Notes: generated by a model not told the origin, from the sequence alone. Shown: positions 43,878 to 52,715, counted from the first letter of the stretch. The stretch: 64,000 bases of DNA from Thiomicrospira sp. WB1 (GCF_001507535.1 NZ_LQBN01000001.1:248001-312000); one strand, 5' to 3'. Made by a program: numbers and translations.

Positions 43878-45332
43878 TCATGATTGAGGCCGCTGTTTCA
43901 TTTGTTCGACCCTTGCCAGATGCTGTTCGCGGGAGCGGGTTAGGTCAATGCGCGAGGGCGGGTAGGGTACCTCGCCGCTTAATAAATCCGGTTTCGTGTC
44001 CATAGGCAGGCGTCGTTGTGGGCCGGGTAATGCCGCCAGTTCCGGGACCCAGCGTGCAATGTATTCCCCCTCGGCGTCGAAACGTTCGCTTTGGCGCACT
44101 GGATTGAACAGCCGGTAGTAGGGCGAGGCGTCGACGCCAGAGCCTGCGACCCATTGCCACCCCATGGTGTTGTTGGCGGGATCGGCATCAACCAAAGTGT
44201 CGGCAAACCAGGCCGCGCCATCCAGCCAGTGGATGTGAGCATTTTTGGTGAGCCAGGAGGCGGTGAGCATGCGCACCCGATTATGCATCCACCCGGTTTC
44301 CCAGAGTTGGCGCATGCCGGCATCAATGATGGGCACACCGGTCTTGCCTTGGCACCAGGCCTGGTAATTTTCCCGGTCCGCTTCCGACAAACTGTCCCAG
44401 GGGGGATAAAAGCGTTCAAATTTTGGTTGGAAGGCGTGGTGTTCGCTTTGCGGGAAGTGCCATAAAATGCTGCGGGCAAATTCGCGCCAGGCAAGCTGGC
44501 TCATCCAGGTATGAGAGGATGAAGGCAAGGTGTTAACCGCCTGATCAGCGATGAGGTCAAATAGCAGTGCCCGGGGGTGAAGGTGCCCGAAATGCAGCGC
44601 CGCAGACAGTCGGCTGGTGCCATCGAGGGCGGGAAAATCGCGCTGGTCTTTGTAATCGGAAAGTGTCTGCGCTCGAAAACGCTGCCATTGTTGCCAGGCC
44701 GCCGTTTCGCCAATGTCCCAGTGTTTGAGTATCTTCAAAGCCCATGGGTGCGTCAGAAGCTGTTGCAGCGACTCAGGCAGTGCCCGCGCCGCTTCGGGGG
44801 CGGGCAGACAATGCTTGAAAGCGCTGGGGTCTGGAGAAGGCACCGGTTCAAGCTCATCAAAGCGCCCCTGCAGGGATTTAAAAAAAGGGGTATAGACTTT
44901 GTAGGGCTTACCGCTTTGGTTGGTCAGGCGCGCGTAGGGCAGCCAGTTTTCGGTTTCAAATGGGGTCAGTGCGGTATGGGTACGACGGCAAACGGCTTCG
45001 GCCTGGCGTTGCAGGTGACAAAACGGCGTCCCCGGTTGGAAGGTGTAAAACACATCGTTGATGGCGTGGCGTTCAATCAACTGGTTCAATTGCGATTGAA
45101 AAGGGCCTTCAAGCATCCAGAGGTCAGCGCCCAAGTTCTGAAGGTCTGCTTGAAGCCGGGGCAATGCCTGGGCCAGCCAGGCGTTATTGGCGGCGCCGAT
45201 GGTCTGTTCCGGGTCGTGAAAATACGCCACAATGACCCGGCTGTTGTGTCGCCGGGCACGATCCAGCGCGGCGGCCAAGGCGGGGTGATGCCGAGTGCGC
45301 AGTTCGCGTTGCAGCCAAACAAGGGTGGTCAT
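43878..45332 (-). CDS. phrB: Deoxyribodipyrimidine photolyase / cryptochrome family
   Basis: A 484-residue flavoprotein that repairs UV-induced pyrimidine dimers using light. The N-terminal antenna domain starts VWLQRELRTRHHPALAAALD; the FAD domain has GTSRLSAALHFGHLHPRALL, WREFARSILWHFP, GVPIIDAGMRQLWETGWMHN and RVRMLTASWLTKN, DADPANNTMGWQWVAGSGVD. The usual RxDLRxxDNPAL is altered to QRELRTRHHPAL, so antenna binding may differ. Part of the minus-strand light-regulated operon, 20 bases from the next gene upstream. Likely a class I CPD photolyase, but a (6-4) or cryptochrome role cannot be excluded. Confidence 0.92.
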   Translation of the reverse strand: MTTLVWLQRELRTRHHPALAAALDRARRHNSRVIVAYFHDPEQTIGAANNAWLAQALPRLQADLQNLGADLWMLEGPFQSQLNQLIERHAINDVFYTFQPGTPFCHLQRQAEAVCRRTHTALTPFETENWLPYARLTNQSGKPYKVYTPFFKSLQGRFDELEPVPSPDPSAFKHCLPAPEAARALPESLQQLLTHPWALKILKHWDIGETAAWQQWQRFRAQTLSDYKDQRDFPALDGTSRLSAALHFGHLHPRALLFDLIADQAVNTLPSSSHTWMSQLAWREFARSILWHFPQSEHHAFQPKFERFYPPWDSLSEADRENYQAWCQGKTGVPIIDAGMRQLWETGWMHNRVRMLTASWLTKNAHIHWLDGAAWFADTLVDADPANNTMGWQWVAGSGVDASPYYRLFNPVRQSERFDAEGEYIARWVPELAALPGPQRRLPMDTKPDLLSGEVPYPPSRIDLTRSREQHLARVEQMKQRPQS

Positions 45333-45352
45333 CGTTTTCTCCTGAAATCAGC

Positions 45353-45874
45353 TCAAGATCCGTCCAAAGGGGCCAGCAGCTCGGCTTTGACATCGGTGGA
45401 CAAGGCATTGTCTCCCAGCCACAGACTTAAATAGGTGGCTTTGAACCCTGGGGTGCGGTCATGAAAAACCGTACGGCCATTGAGGCGCAGTTGCAAGCCC
45501 GCTTCGGGTTGGTGAATCAGTTCGTAGCAGTCTCCGGCGTTGACCGTCTGGTAAGCCGCATGCAGGCGTTCCACCGCCAGACGCTGCTCGGGCGGGAGGT
45601 GCTTGGGCAGCCCGGATTCGGCGGCGCGGATAAAATCCGCCGGGGTCAGTTCACGGTGATAGCACAACTCCAGTTTAACGGGCGTCGGATCGCTCAACAA
45701 AGTTTGGGCGATGGTTTGTGGACCCACCCAGAGGCGGGCGTCATAGAGATCGATCCACCCCAGCCATTTGGCCGTGCTCTGACCCATTGGCTGCCACAGC
45801 GTTTGCCCCCAGACCAGGCCTGGTAAAAAAAGCAGGCCAAAAACCCAGCGTACGAGAAGCGCCCGACGTCTCAT
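45353..45874 (-). CDS. Chalcone isomerase-like periplasmic protein
   Basis: A 173-residue protein with a signal peptide (VRWVFGLLFLPGLVWG) and chalcone isomerase-like features (WLGWIDLYDARLWVG, LELCYHRELTPADFIRAAES, GFKATYLSLWLGDNALS). Bacterial members are mostly of unknown function and bind fatty acids or similar ligands in related folds. The start overlaps the end of the DUF3833 gene by four bases. In other light- and singlet-oxygen-induced clusters this gene travels with the same neighbours. Confidence 0.75.
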   Translation of the reverse strand: MRRRALLVRWVFGLLFLPGLVWGQTLWQPMGQSTAKWLGWIDLYDARLWVGPQTIAQTLLSDPTPVKLELCYHRELTPADFIRAAESGLPKHLPPEQRLAVERLHAAYQTVNAGDCYELIHQPEAGLQLRLNGRTVFHDRTPGFKATYLSLWLGDNALSTDVKAELLAPLDGS

Positions 45875-46437
45875 GCGCTATCGGCCTTTGCGTGATTCGA
45901 CTTGCGGAAGAACAAAGTGACCTCTCCTACCTTGAAGCCCCATTTGGTGACCGTGGCGCGGTTGATCAAGGTATGCGCATCCTGCAGGAACATCCAGTCG
46001 TCAAACTGCACATGAATGCTACCGTCTTTGTAGGGCAGGTCCAGTGTGTAGGCCCAGTTCAGTGCCGGACCGGCCGCTTTGCCATGTGCCTGGCCGATGA
46101 CATCGCCTGCGGTGCCGGTGTAGACAAACGGCGCGGTCTCCGTGATTTTCCAGACGCGGGTCTGTTTTTCACCGTCGTCATACACAAAGCGTTCGTCCAG
46201 GGTGAGTTGGCGCTGTCCATCCTGCTGGGACACGCTGCCGGTGATGGCCACTTGAAAGCGACGAATCACCTTACCGCTTCGGTCCTGGAACTGTCCCCAG
46301 GCCTGAGTGTCGCCTTTAAAATACGCCATGATGTCCAGTTTGGGCGTCTGGCCGGCATAGTGATCGACCGGAACGGCCGAACAGCTGAGCAACAGCCAGG
46401 GAAACAGCATCAGTGCTGTGAGTCGTGTCAGTCGCAT
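45871..46437 (-). CDS. DUF3833 lipoprotein
   Basis: A 188-residue protein with a lipoprotein signal: TALMLFPWLLLSCSAVP, cleaved before Cys19. The mature part is beta-rich (LDIMAYFKGDTQAWGQFQDR, VTKWGFKVGEVTLFF) and matches the DUF3833 pattern, probably a lipocalin-like barrel. The conserved position beside CFA synthase suggests lipid handling. Twelve bases from cfa. Confidence 0.78.
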   Translation of the reverse strand: MRLTRLTALMLFPWLLLSCSAVPVDHYAGQTPKLDIMAYFKGDTQAWGQFQDRSGKVIRRFQVAITGSVSQQDGQRQLTLDERFVYDDGEKQTRVWKITETAPFVYTGTAGDVIGQAHGKAAGPALNWAYTLDLPYKDGSIHVQFDDWMFLQDAHTLINRATVTKWGFKVGEVTLFFRKSNHAKADSA

Positions 46438-46449
46438 AAAGGGCCTCCG

Positions 46450-47667
46450 TTACAAACGTTTTTCCAGTGTGATTTGATACACATTAATGTGTTCGGTCTC
46501 AAAGCCGACTCGACAATAGTCCAGATAATAACGCCACAGGCGCTGGAACGCGGCGTCATACCCCAGACTTTCCAGGGTGCGGCTTTGCTGGTTAAAGCGC
46601 ATGAGCCATTTCTGCAGGGTGTGCGCGTAATCCTGGCCGAAGGCAAACTGGTCAACCACCTCAAATCCGTGATCCATGGCCAGGTGGTGCAGCTGACTCA
46701 GACTAGGCAAAAGCCCGCCCGGGAAAATATAGGCCTGGATGAAATCCACCTGGTTCTGATAGCTTTCGGCCTGATCGTCATCAATGGTGATGATCTGCAG
46801 GGCCGCTTTGCCATGCGGTTTCAGATTTTTCTGCAACTGGGCAAAGTAGGTTTGCCAGTATTCCTTGCCCACGGCTTCGAACATTTCAATGCTAACAATG
46901 TGGTCGTATTGTCCGGTTTCGTGGCGGTAGTCCTGCAGGGCGATTTGTGTGTTTTCTGCCAGGCCTGCCTGTTGCAGACGTTGGTCGGCCCAGCGTTTCT
47001 GCTGCTGTGACAGGGTCAGGCCTTTGACCTGATGGCCTCTCTGCGCAGCGATGTCCGCGAACCCGCCCCAACCGCAACCGATTTCCAGAATCTCATCCCC
47101 CGGCTGCGCATCAAGCTGGGTCAGCAGACGCTCGTATTTGGCGTTTTGGGCTTCGGCCAGATCCGAGCTTTGGTCGAATAATGCACTGGAATAACTCATG
47201 GTTTCATCGAGCCAAAGCTGATAAAAGTCATTGCCCAGATCGTAGTGCGCCGCAATGTTGCGCCGGGCATTGCGCAGGCTGTTATGACGACGGCGGTGAC
47301 GCCATTTGTGCCAGCGCCCCACGGGCTTGTCGTTGTCCAGAAGGTTGCTCAATGCTTCGCGGTTCTGGTGAGCGAAATGCATCAGATGATACAAAGACGG
47401 TGTGTCAATGCTCTGTTCCATGTACGCTTGCGCGAATCCCAGTTCGCCCTGGGTTTTGACCAGCCAGGCAAAGCGCAACATGCGATGAATGGTGAGGTCG
47501 GCATGGTGCCCGGACTGCTCACCGCTAAAGCGGTGCGTCTGCCCCATGTAAGACATCGATAAGGTGCCGTGAGTGATCCGGTGAAAGGGCAGTTGCGCCA
47601 GCCCTTTGCGAAGCAAACGGGCAGGCAGCAACCATTCAATGGGCGTGGTGAGGTGTTTCAAAAGCAT
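46450..47667 (-). CDS. cfa: Cyclopropane-fatty-acid synthase family methyltransferase
   Basis: A 405-residue SAM-dependent enzyme that methylenates or methylates unsaturated acyl chains of phospholipids. The SAM-binding LEIGCGWGGFADIAAQRGH, YDHIVSIEMFEAVGKEYWQT and the end-region PGGLLPSLSQL are present, as is the DLGNDFYQLWLDETMSYSSA box. AGGAG precedes the ATG at 47667 by seven bases. In the Rhodobacter singlet-oxygen operon a homologue (UfaM) methylates fatty acids toward furan fatty acids, so that function is possible here. Confidence 0.88.
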   Translation of the reverse strand: MLLKHLTTPIEWLLPARLLRKGLAQLPFHRITHGTLSMSYMGQTHRFSGEQSGHHADLTIHRMLRFAWLVKTQGELGFAQAYMEQSIDTPSLYHLMHFAHQNREALSNLLDNDKPVGRWHKWRHRRRHNSLRNARRNIAAHYDLGNDFYQLWLDETMSYSSALFDQSSDLAEAQNAKYERLLTQLDAQPGDEILEIGCGWGGFADIAAQRGHQVKGLTLSQQQKRWADQRLQQAGLAENTQIALQDYRHETGQYDHIVSIEMFEAVGKEYWQTYFAQLQKNLKPHGKAALQIITIDDDQAESYQNQVDFIQAYIFPGGLLPSLSQLHHLAMDHGFEVVDQFAFGQDYAHTLQKWLMRFNQQSRTLESLGYDAAFQRLWRYYLDYCRVGFETEHINVYQITLEKRL

Positions 47668-48499
47668 AAGCGTCTCCTTGCGAATGCGCATTGGCCACAG
47701 CGTTGCGTGGCGTCATGGGGGAATGGCTGTAAACAATGTGAATCAGGGCCTTGGGCGTTTTATGAAAACGGCCGCCTTTGAACCAGATTTTGAGGGCCCA
47801 CCAATGGATGCGCCAGAGAGTGCGCAGCGAGTCCAAAGGAAAACGTCGGCGGACCTGACGCAAGGTGGCGTTACTCAAAGGTTGTGCCTTGCTGGCCTGG
47901 GTGGCGACCAATGTCGGTTGACCGTTCTCCGATTGGTAAATGCCGAGTTTGTAGACGTCGCCCGGTGGGGAAAAACGAAAACGATAGCGACAGTCCATGC
48001 CCAGAAACGGCGACACATGAAACACCTTGTCCGCTTCGGCCTGCAGGCTGCGACGGGATTCAGACAAGAGTGGGCGGCCTTTGTCTGACAGCACATAGTG
48101 GTGGTATTGGCCAAAGGTGTTGCTCACCTCGCCAATGATGGCGATCAATCGGTCCTGGGCGTCATAGGCGTACCAAACTGCCAGTGGATTGAACACAATG
48201 CCCAGCATCCGCGGCGCACAAACCAGTTCCACGCGCGCGGGCGGCGTCGAGTGCCCGTATTCTTTTAAAAAGGCATCAATCCATTCCCGCCAGCCAACGT
48301 CTGGGTTGCGGGCCCCAAAATCACGGGTATAAAGACTGATCCAGTCAAAGCGATTGATGCTGAGCCCCTTCAAAGGCAGCGCCTCGGCGTCAATGCGATC
48401 AATGTCGACTTTCAGGTGAAACGCCGGGTAGCGAAAGCGGTAAGTAAAGGGGCGCTTTCGCTCGTGCATGATCTCGCTGAAATACGCCTGGCTGCTCAT
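47636..48499 (-). CDS. DUF1365 family protein
   Basis: A 287-residue protein with the DUF1365 pattern: MHERKRPFTYRFRYPAFHLK, SINRFDWISLYTRDFGARNP, VELVCAPRMLGIVFNPLAVW and VFHVSPFLGMDCRYRFRFSP. It always travels with the flavin oxidoreductase and CFA-type genes and its role is unknown, probably in fatty-acid modification. The ATG overlaps the upstream stop (ATGA) and its end overlaps cfa by 32 bases. Confidence 0.88.
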   Translation of the reverse strand: MSSQAYFSEIMHERKRPFTYRFRYPAFHLKVDIDRIDAEALPLKGLSINRFDWISLYTRDFGARNPDVGWREWIDAFLKEYGHSTPPARVELVCAPRMLGIVFNPLAVWYAYDAQDRLIAIIGEVSNTFGQYHHYVLSDKGRPLLSESRRSLQAEADKVFHVSPFLGMDCRYRFRFSPPGDVYKLGIYQSENGQPTLVATQASKAQPLSNATLRQVRRRFPLDSLRTLWRIHWWALKIWFKGGRFHKTPKALIHIVYSHSPMTPRNAVANAHSQGDAYAFETPHHAH

Positions 48500-49968
48500 G
48501 GTTTGAGTCCTTGCGGCTCGACCATGGCGGCGGTGGGTTCCTGCCAGTCAAGTCGGCGGGCAGGCTCTGTGGTGGTCGTGGGGTGTGCCTGCCAGTGTGC
48601 CTTTTCACCGGGTTCACCCTCTTCCCAGGGAAGCCCTATGCCAAAATGCGTGGCGATGTCGACCGCGCTGCGCAAACCGTCTTCATGAAAGCCGTAACCG
48701 GTCCAGGCACCGGCAAACCAGAGGCCGTGCAGTCCCTGAATTTCGCCCAAACGTTTTTGAGCGGCCATGGCAACCTGGCTGAAAACCGGATGATCGTATT
48801 CAATGGTTTGAATGACTTTGGCCGGATCGGGCGCTTGCGTTGGGTTGAGGGTGACCAGCAATGGGTGTTGGCTTTCAATGCCTTGCAGACGGTTCATCCA
48901 ATAGGTGACCGCCACCCGGTCCTCGCGGGCGCCATCCTGACGCAGATAATTCCACGCCGCCCAGGTTTTTTTGCGTTGCGGCATCAGCGCCGTATCCGTG
49001 TGCAGGTAGGCTTGATTTTTCTGGTATTCAAACGCTTTCAACAGGCCGAAATCAGGCCGCCATGCCGGGTCCAACATGGTCAGAGACTGGTCGGCGTGCG
49101 AGGCCAGAACCACCTGGTCAAAGTATTCGGTTTCGCCACTGAGGCGGGTGACGGCCACCTGATGCGACTCAGGCTTGGGGTGAACACGAGCGATGGGCGT
49201 GTTGAGCCGGTGGGTGAACGCCTGTTTTGCCAGGATTTTTTCCACATAGCGGCAACTGCCACCGCAGACCGTCTGCCATTGAGGTCGATCGTTGATGTTG
49301 AGCAGACCGTGGTTGTCAAAAAACTGAAGAAAACTGCTGGCCGGGAAATCAAGCATGGTCGCGGTCGGGCAGGACCAGATCGCCGCGGCCATGGGCAGTA
49401 AATAATGATTGCGCATTTTCAGAGAAAAACGATGGTGGTCCAGATACTCGCCTAGCGTCCATTGCGCCAGTTGCTGACGATTGAGGCTTAAGTCGCGTTT
49501 GGCAATGCGATTGAAGCGCACAATCTCGGTGAGCATGCTCCAGTGACCGGGCGACAACAGATTGCGACGTTGGGCGAACAGGGTGTTGAGATTATCCCCC
49601 GAGTATTCGATCTGTCCCTGGTTGATCGAGACCGAAAAACTCATGGTGGTGGCCTGCGTGGCGACATTAAGGTGTCTGAGCATCGCCGTCAGATGAGGAT
49701 AATTGGGTTCGTTGTACACAATGAATCCGGTGTCGACCGCATGCTGACCAAATTGAGGATGATCCATGTGCACGGTATGCGTATGTCCGCCGGTGTAGTC
49801 ATTTTTTTCAAACAAGGTCACCTCATGCTGCTGGCTTAAAAACCAGGCACTGGCTAACCCACTGATACCACTGCCGATCACGGCAATGTTCTGGCGATCT
49901 TTCTGCGTTTTCGGGGGCGTGGGGAAGGTGTTGGGCATCCCTGGCATCTTGGTTGTATTGCTTTGCAT
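48496..49968 (-). CDS. FAD-dependent oxidoreductase (amine-oxidase/desaturase fold)
   Basis: A 490-residue flavoprotein. The ATG at 49968 is preceded by AAGGAG; the upstream ATG frame start at 50007 is rejected. The Rossmann FAD site is IAVIGSGISGLASAWFLSQQ with the downstream FEKNDYTGGHTHTV; the C-terminus has LHGLWFAGAWTGYGFHEDGL. In Rhodobacter the homologue UfaD desaturates membrane fatty acids in the furan pathway, and the same is proposed here. First gene of the minus-strand operon; its promoter at 50001-50029 carries the LitR-type dyad. Confidence 0.85.
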   Translation of the reverse strand: MQSNTTKMPGMPNTFPTPPKTQKDRQNIAVIGSGISGLASAWFLSQQHEVTLFEKNDYTGGHTHTVHMDHPQFGQHAVDTGFIVYNEPNYPHLTAMLRHLNVATQATTMSFSVSINQGQIEYSGDNLNTLFAQRRNLLSPGHWSMLTEIVRFNRIAKRDLSLNRQQLAQWTLGEYLDHHRFSLKMRNHYLLPMAAAIWSCPTATMLDFPASSFLQFFDNHGLLNINDRPQWQTVCGGSCRYVEKILAKQAFTHRLNTPIARVHPKPESHQVAVTRLSGETEYFDQVVLASHADQSLTMLDPAWRPDFGLLKAFEYQKNQAYLHTDTALMPQRKKTWAAWNYLRQDGAREDRVAVTYWMNRLQGIESQHPLLVTLNPTQAPDPAKVIQTIEYDHPVFSQVAMAAQKRLGEIQGLHGLWFAGAWTGYGFHEDGLRSAVDIATHFGIGLPWEEGEPGEKAHWQAHPTTTTEPARRLDWQEPTAAMVEPQGLKP

Positions 49969-50000
49969 CAAATTCTCCTTTGCCTGATCGACATTCTTTG

Positions 50001-50029
50001 ATAACATTTATACATAAGTTGTACATCAA
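50001..50029 (-). promoter_or_regulatory. MerR-style promoter and operator of the light-regulated operon
   Basis: On the minus strand TTGATG (50024-50029), 17-base spacer, TGTTAT (50001-50006). The spacer holds TGTACA-actta-TGTATA, an imperfect repeat, exactly where MerR-family regulators bind. The transcript would start near 49994, 26 bases before the FAD gene. The same region lies 36 bases before the divergent short-chain dehydrogenase gene, so one operator can control both sides. Confidence 0.65.
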
Positions 50030-50064
50030 TGCAATCTTTTTTCAATCAACCAACGGGAGGCGGC

Positions 50065-50892
50065 ATGACGCAACCGAATGTTGAACCCGCTGACGCGGCT
50101 AAGACTGGCCGTGCATCGGCCAGGCGGGTCTGGGTGGTGGGCGCGAGTACCGGCATCGGGTTGGCACTGACCGCTCGGTTGCTGGCGGGCGGCTTTGCCG
50201 TGGTGGCTTCCTCACGACAGGCCACGGACAATCGGGCGCTGCAGGAACTGGATGCGATCTACCCCGGACAGTTGGCGTGCGTGGATCTGGATGTGACACA
50301 GCCTGATACGCTGGCGTCAGCCGTTGACCAGGCCTGGTCAAAATTCCAGGGGCTGGACGTGTGGTTTTACAACGTTGGGGTCTATGAGCGGGTATCGTTT
50401 CAAAACAGCCGTTTTGAGGATTATGCTCGGATGAACGCAGCCAATTATTTGGGGTGTGTGGCGCTGATGCATGCGTTGCGCCCGCATGTTCTGGCTGGCG
50501 AAGGCCCTGTGCGCTGGATTTGGAATCTGAGCATTGCCAATCAGATCGGTTTGCCTTATGGCGGTGGCTACAGTGCCCCAAAAGCCGCGTTGTTGAATCT
50601 CGCCGAAGCACTGGCGCCAGAGTTGTATGCGCTGAACGTTCGTCTGCAGGTGGTGAACCACGGCTTTGTCAAAACCCGCCTGACCGCGAAAAACCCATTT
50701 CAGATGCCGGCGCTGATGCGTCCCGAGCAGGCGGCCGATCATCTGTATGCATTGATTGACCGGCCCTTTGATCGACCGGGTCGCTTTGAAACCCACTTTC
50801 CCAAGCGTTTGACTTGGGTGTTGAAACTGCTTCGCCATCTGCCATACGCCTGGCAACTGGCCTTAACCAAAAAGATGATAGCCCATGACTGA
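50065..50892 (+). CDS. Short-chain dehydrogenase/reductase
   Basis: A 275-residue SDR. The NAD(P)-binding VVGASTGIGLALTARLLAGG and the catalytic Ser (WNLSIAN) and YSAPK (YxxxK) are present. The ATG at 50065 has GGGAGG upstream; the ATG at 50029 overlaps the opposite promoter and is rejected. First gene of the plus-strand arm of the light module, so it probably acts on a lipid or small molecule; the substrate is unknown. Confidence 0.85.
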   Translation: MTQPNVEPADAAKTGRASARRVWVVGASTGIGLALTARLLAGGFAVVASSRQATDNRALQELDAIYPGQLACVDLDVTQPDTLASAVDQAWSKFQGLDVWFYNVGVYERVSFQNSRFEDYARMNAANYLGCVALMHALRPHVLAGEGPVRWIWNLSIANQIGLPYGGGYSAPKAALLNLAEALAPELYALNVRLQVVNHGFVKTRLTAKNPFQMPALMRPEQAADHLYALIDRPFDRPGRFETHFPKRLTWVLKLLRHLPYAWQLALTKKMIAHD

Positions 50893-51424
50893 TGCCATCC
50901 TTGTGACGTCTGAACCCACCATGGAATCCACAATGGAACCTATGAACGCCGCCCCGCCCCCTTCTTTTTTGGATGCGGACAACCTTTACTGCCGTGCCAT
51001 GTTGGCTTATGTGCATGCCTTTGAGAACCTGACCGCAGCCAGTTTGTTCGATGAACTGATGCCGTTGTTTGCGAGCAATGCCTATTTTGAGGATCCGTTT
51101 AATCAGGTCGTGGGGCGAGCGGCGATCAGCGAAATTTTCGAGCATATGTTTGAGCAGACCATCACGCCCCGTTTCGTGGTGATGAATTATGCCTTGAACG
51201 GTCAGATTGCGTTTCTGCGCTGGGAAATGAGTTTTTATGACCAGTCGCTCAAAATGCACCGGATTGTGGGCACATCCAAGGTCGCGTTTGATCAAAAAGG
51301 GCAAGTGCTGTCCCACGTTGATTACTGGGATACCGGGCGCTATGTGTATCAGAAAGTACCGCTTCTGGGGCGCTTGATCCGTTGGATTAATTCAAAATTA
51401 ACCCCGCATGCCCCGAAGCGCTGA
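50885..51424 (+). CDS. SnoaL-like / nuclear transport factor 2 fold protein
   Basis: A 179-residue protein with a cone-shaped alpha-beta fold signature: MLAYVHAFENLTAASLFDEL, PLFASNAYFEDPFNQVVG, then FLRWEMSFYDQSLKMHRIVG and VLSHVDYWDTGRYVYQKVPL. Some 32 residues of low-complexity precede it. Such proteins are isomerases, hydrolases or ligand carriers. It overlaps the SDR by eight bases and the MFS gene by 17 bases, so the three genes are one operon. It is commonly seen in clusters with the photolyase and CFA genes. Confidence 0.78.
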   Translation: MTDAILVTSEPTMESTMEPMNAAPPPSFLDADNLYCRAMLAYVHAFENLTAASLFDELMPLFASNAYFEDPFNQVVGRAAISEIFEHMFEQTITPRFVVMNYALNGQIAFLRWEMSFYDQSLKMHRIVGTSKVAFDQKGQVLSHVDYWDTGRYVYQKVPLLGRLIRWINSKLTPHAPKR

Positions 51425-52715
51425 GGGCTACTTGCGCCGACAGGCGCTTTGGTATGGGCTGCCCGGATTTGTCCTCACTCTGCTGGGCGTGCCTTTGTAT
51501 GTCTACCTGCCCAATTACCTCCACGAACATTGGGAGGTCGGACTGGGGGTGATCGGCGTGGCTTTGCTGGCGACACGCTTGCTTGACATGCTCACCGATC
51601 CGCTGGTCGGCGCCTGGTCCGATCAACGGCAACGGCGCCTGAGTCGGCGCGGGCAAATGTTATTGGGGGCCGGGGTGTTATTGCCGGGCCTGTATGGCTT
51701 GTTTTTTCCGGTGGACGCCTGGTTGCAGGCCCAGCCATTCTGGTATCTGTGGGGCGTCGGTAGTGTGACGTTTCTTGGATGGACCCTGATGTCGGTGCCG
51801 TATCAGGCGCTGGTCAATGATGCGACCATGGAGTCGTCTGCCAAAACGCAATTGACGCTTTCGCGTGAGGGATTCGGCATTGTGGGGGTGGTGTTTGTGC
51901 TGGCCCTGCCGACGCTGCTCTCGGAGGCGCCCACCGCTCAGGTGGTGTTTGAATGGACTTTCTGGACAGTGGGGTTGGCATTAATCGTCTCTTTGCTCGC
52001 TCTGAGCCGTCTGCGCCTGCCGGCAGCCAATGTTTCCTCGACGGTGGCCCATTCTGGCTTTGTGTCGTCACTCTCCGATTACCGCCACCTGTGGCATGGC
52101 TCTCCTGGCGCTTATCGCTTAATGGGCCCTTATTTTTTGAATAATCTTGCCAATGCGTTTCCGGCGACGCTTTTCTTATTGTTTGTGAATGACGCACTGG
52201 CTCTGTCCTCGCAGGCCGGTCTGCTGCTGTTGGTGTATTTTGCCTCTGGCCTGTTGGCCCTGCCTTTCTGGTTGTGGTTGTCTAAGCGTGTGGGCAAGCT
52301 GGCGGCCTGGCGCAGCTCCATTCTGCTCGCGGTTATTGGGTTTTTCGGCCTTTACTGGGTGGAATCGGGTGATTTTGAGACCTACCTGCTGGTGTGTGTG
52401 GTCACTGGCTTGAGCCTGGGCGCTGACATGGCGCTGCCGGCCTCGCTTCAGGCCGATGTGGTTCAGCGTCTGCGCGAGCAGGGTCAGGATGTGGCCAGCC
52501 GCCTGTTTGGCCTTTGGGGGTTTTTGACCAAACTGGCACTGGCGTTGGCGGTGGGGCTAGCTTTACCCTTGTTGGATTTTTTGGGTATTGGTAGTCAAGC
52601 AGCCATTGCAACGATAGCCCTCTGGGGGTTTTATGCATTTGTGCCTGTGTTGTTAAAAGTGATCGTCTTAATCTGGCTTATGAAGAGCTTCCAGAAGTGT
52701 GTCATTGAAGCCTAA
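51408..52715 (+). CDS. MFS transporter of the GPH (MelB-like) type
   Basis: A 435-residue protein with 12 predicted membrane helices. The motif DMLTDPLVGAWSDQRQRR is the GPH-family intracellular loop after helix 2, with a matching second half. This family usually moves glycosides or other small solutes with a cation, but members in light-induced clusters are also proposed to act on lipids; the substrate here is unknown. Last gene of the plus-strand arm; a large hairpin follows downstream. Confidence 0.83.
   Translation: MPRSAEGYLRRQALWYGLPGFVLTLLGVPLYVYLPNYLHEHWEVGLGVIGVALLATRLLDMLTDPLVGAWSDQRQRRLSRRGQMLLGAGVLLPGLYGLFFPVDAWLQAQPFWYLWGVGSVTFLGWTLMSVPYQALVNDATMESSAKTQLTLSREGFGIVGVVFVLALPTLLSEAPTAQVVFEWTFWTVGLALIVSLLALSRLRLPAANVSSTVAHSGFVSSLSDYRHLWHGSPGAYRLMGPYFLNNLANAFPATLFLLFVNDALALSSQAGLLLLVYFASGLLALPFWLWLSKRVGKLAAWRSSILLAVIGFFGLYWVESGDFETYLLVCVVTGLSLGADMALPASLQADVVQRLREQGQDVASRLFGLWGFLTKLALALAVGLALPLLDFLGIGSQAAIATIALWGFYAFVPVLLKVIVLIWLMKSFQKCVIEA

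Noticed and set aside
44577-47010. Long antisense ORFs (285 and 430 codons) opposite photolyase, DUF3833 and CFA genes
   Set aside because: They mirror strongly supported minus-strand genes; they arise from codon bias and have no domain signature.
48511-49401. 296-codon plus-strand ORF opposite the FAD oxidoreductase
   Set aside because: Antisense shadow of a gene with clear FAD motifs.
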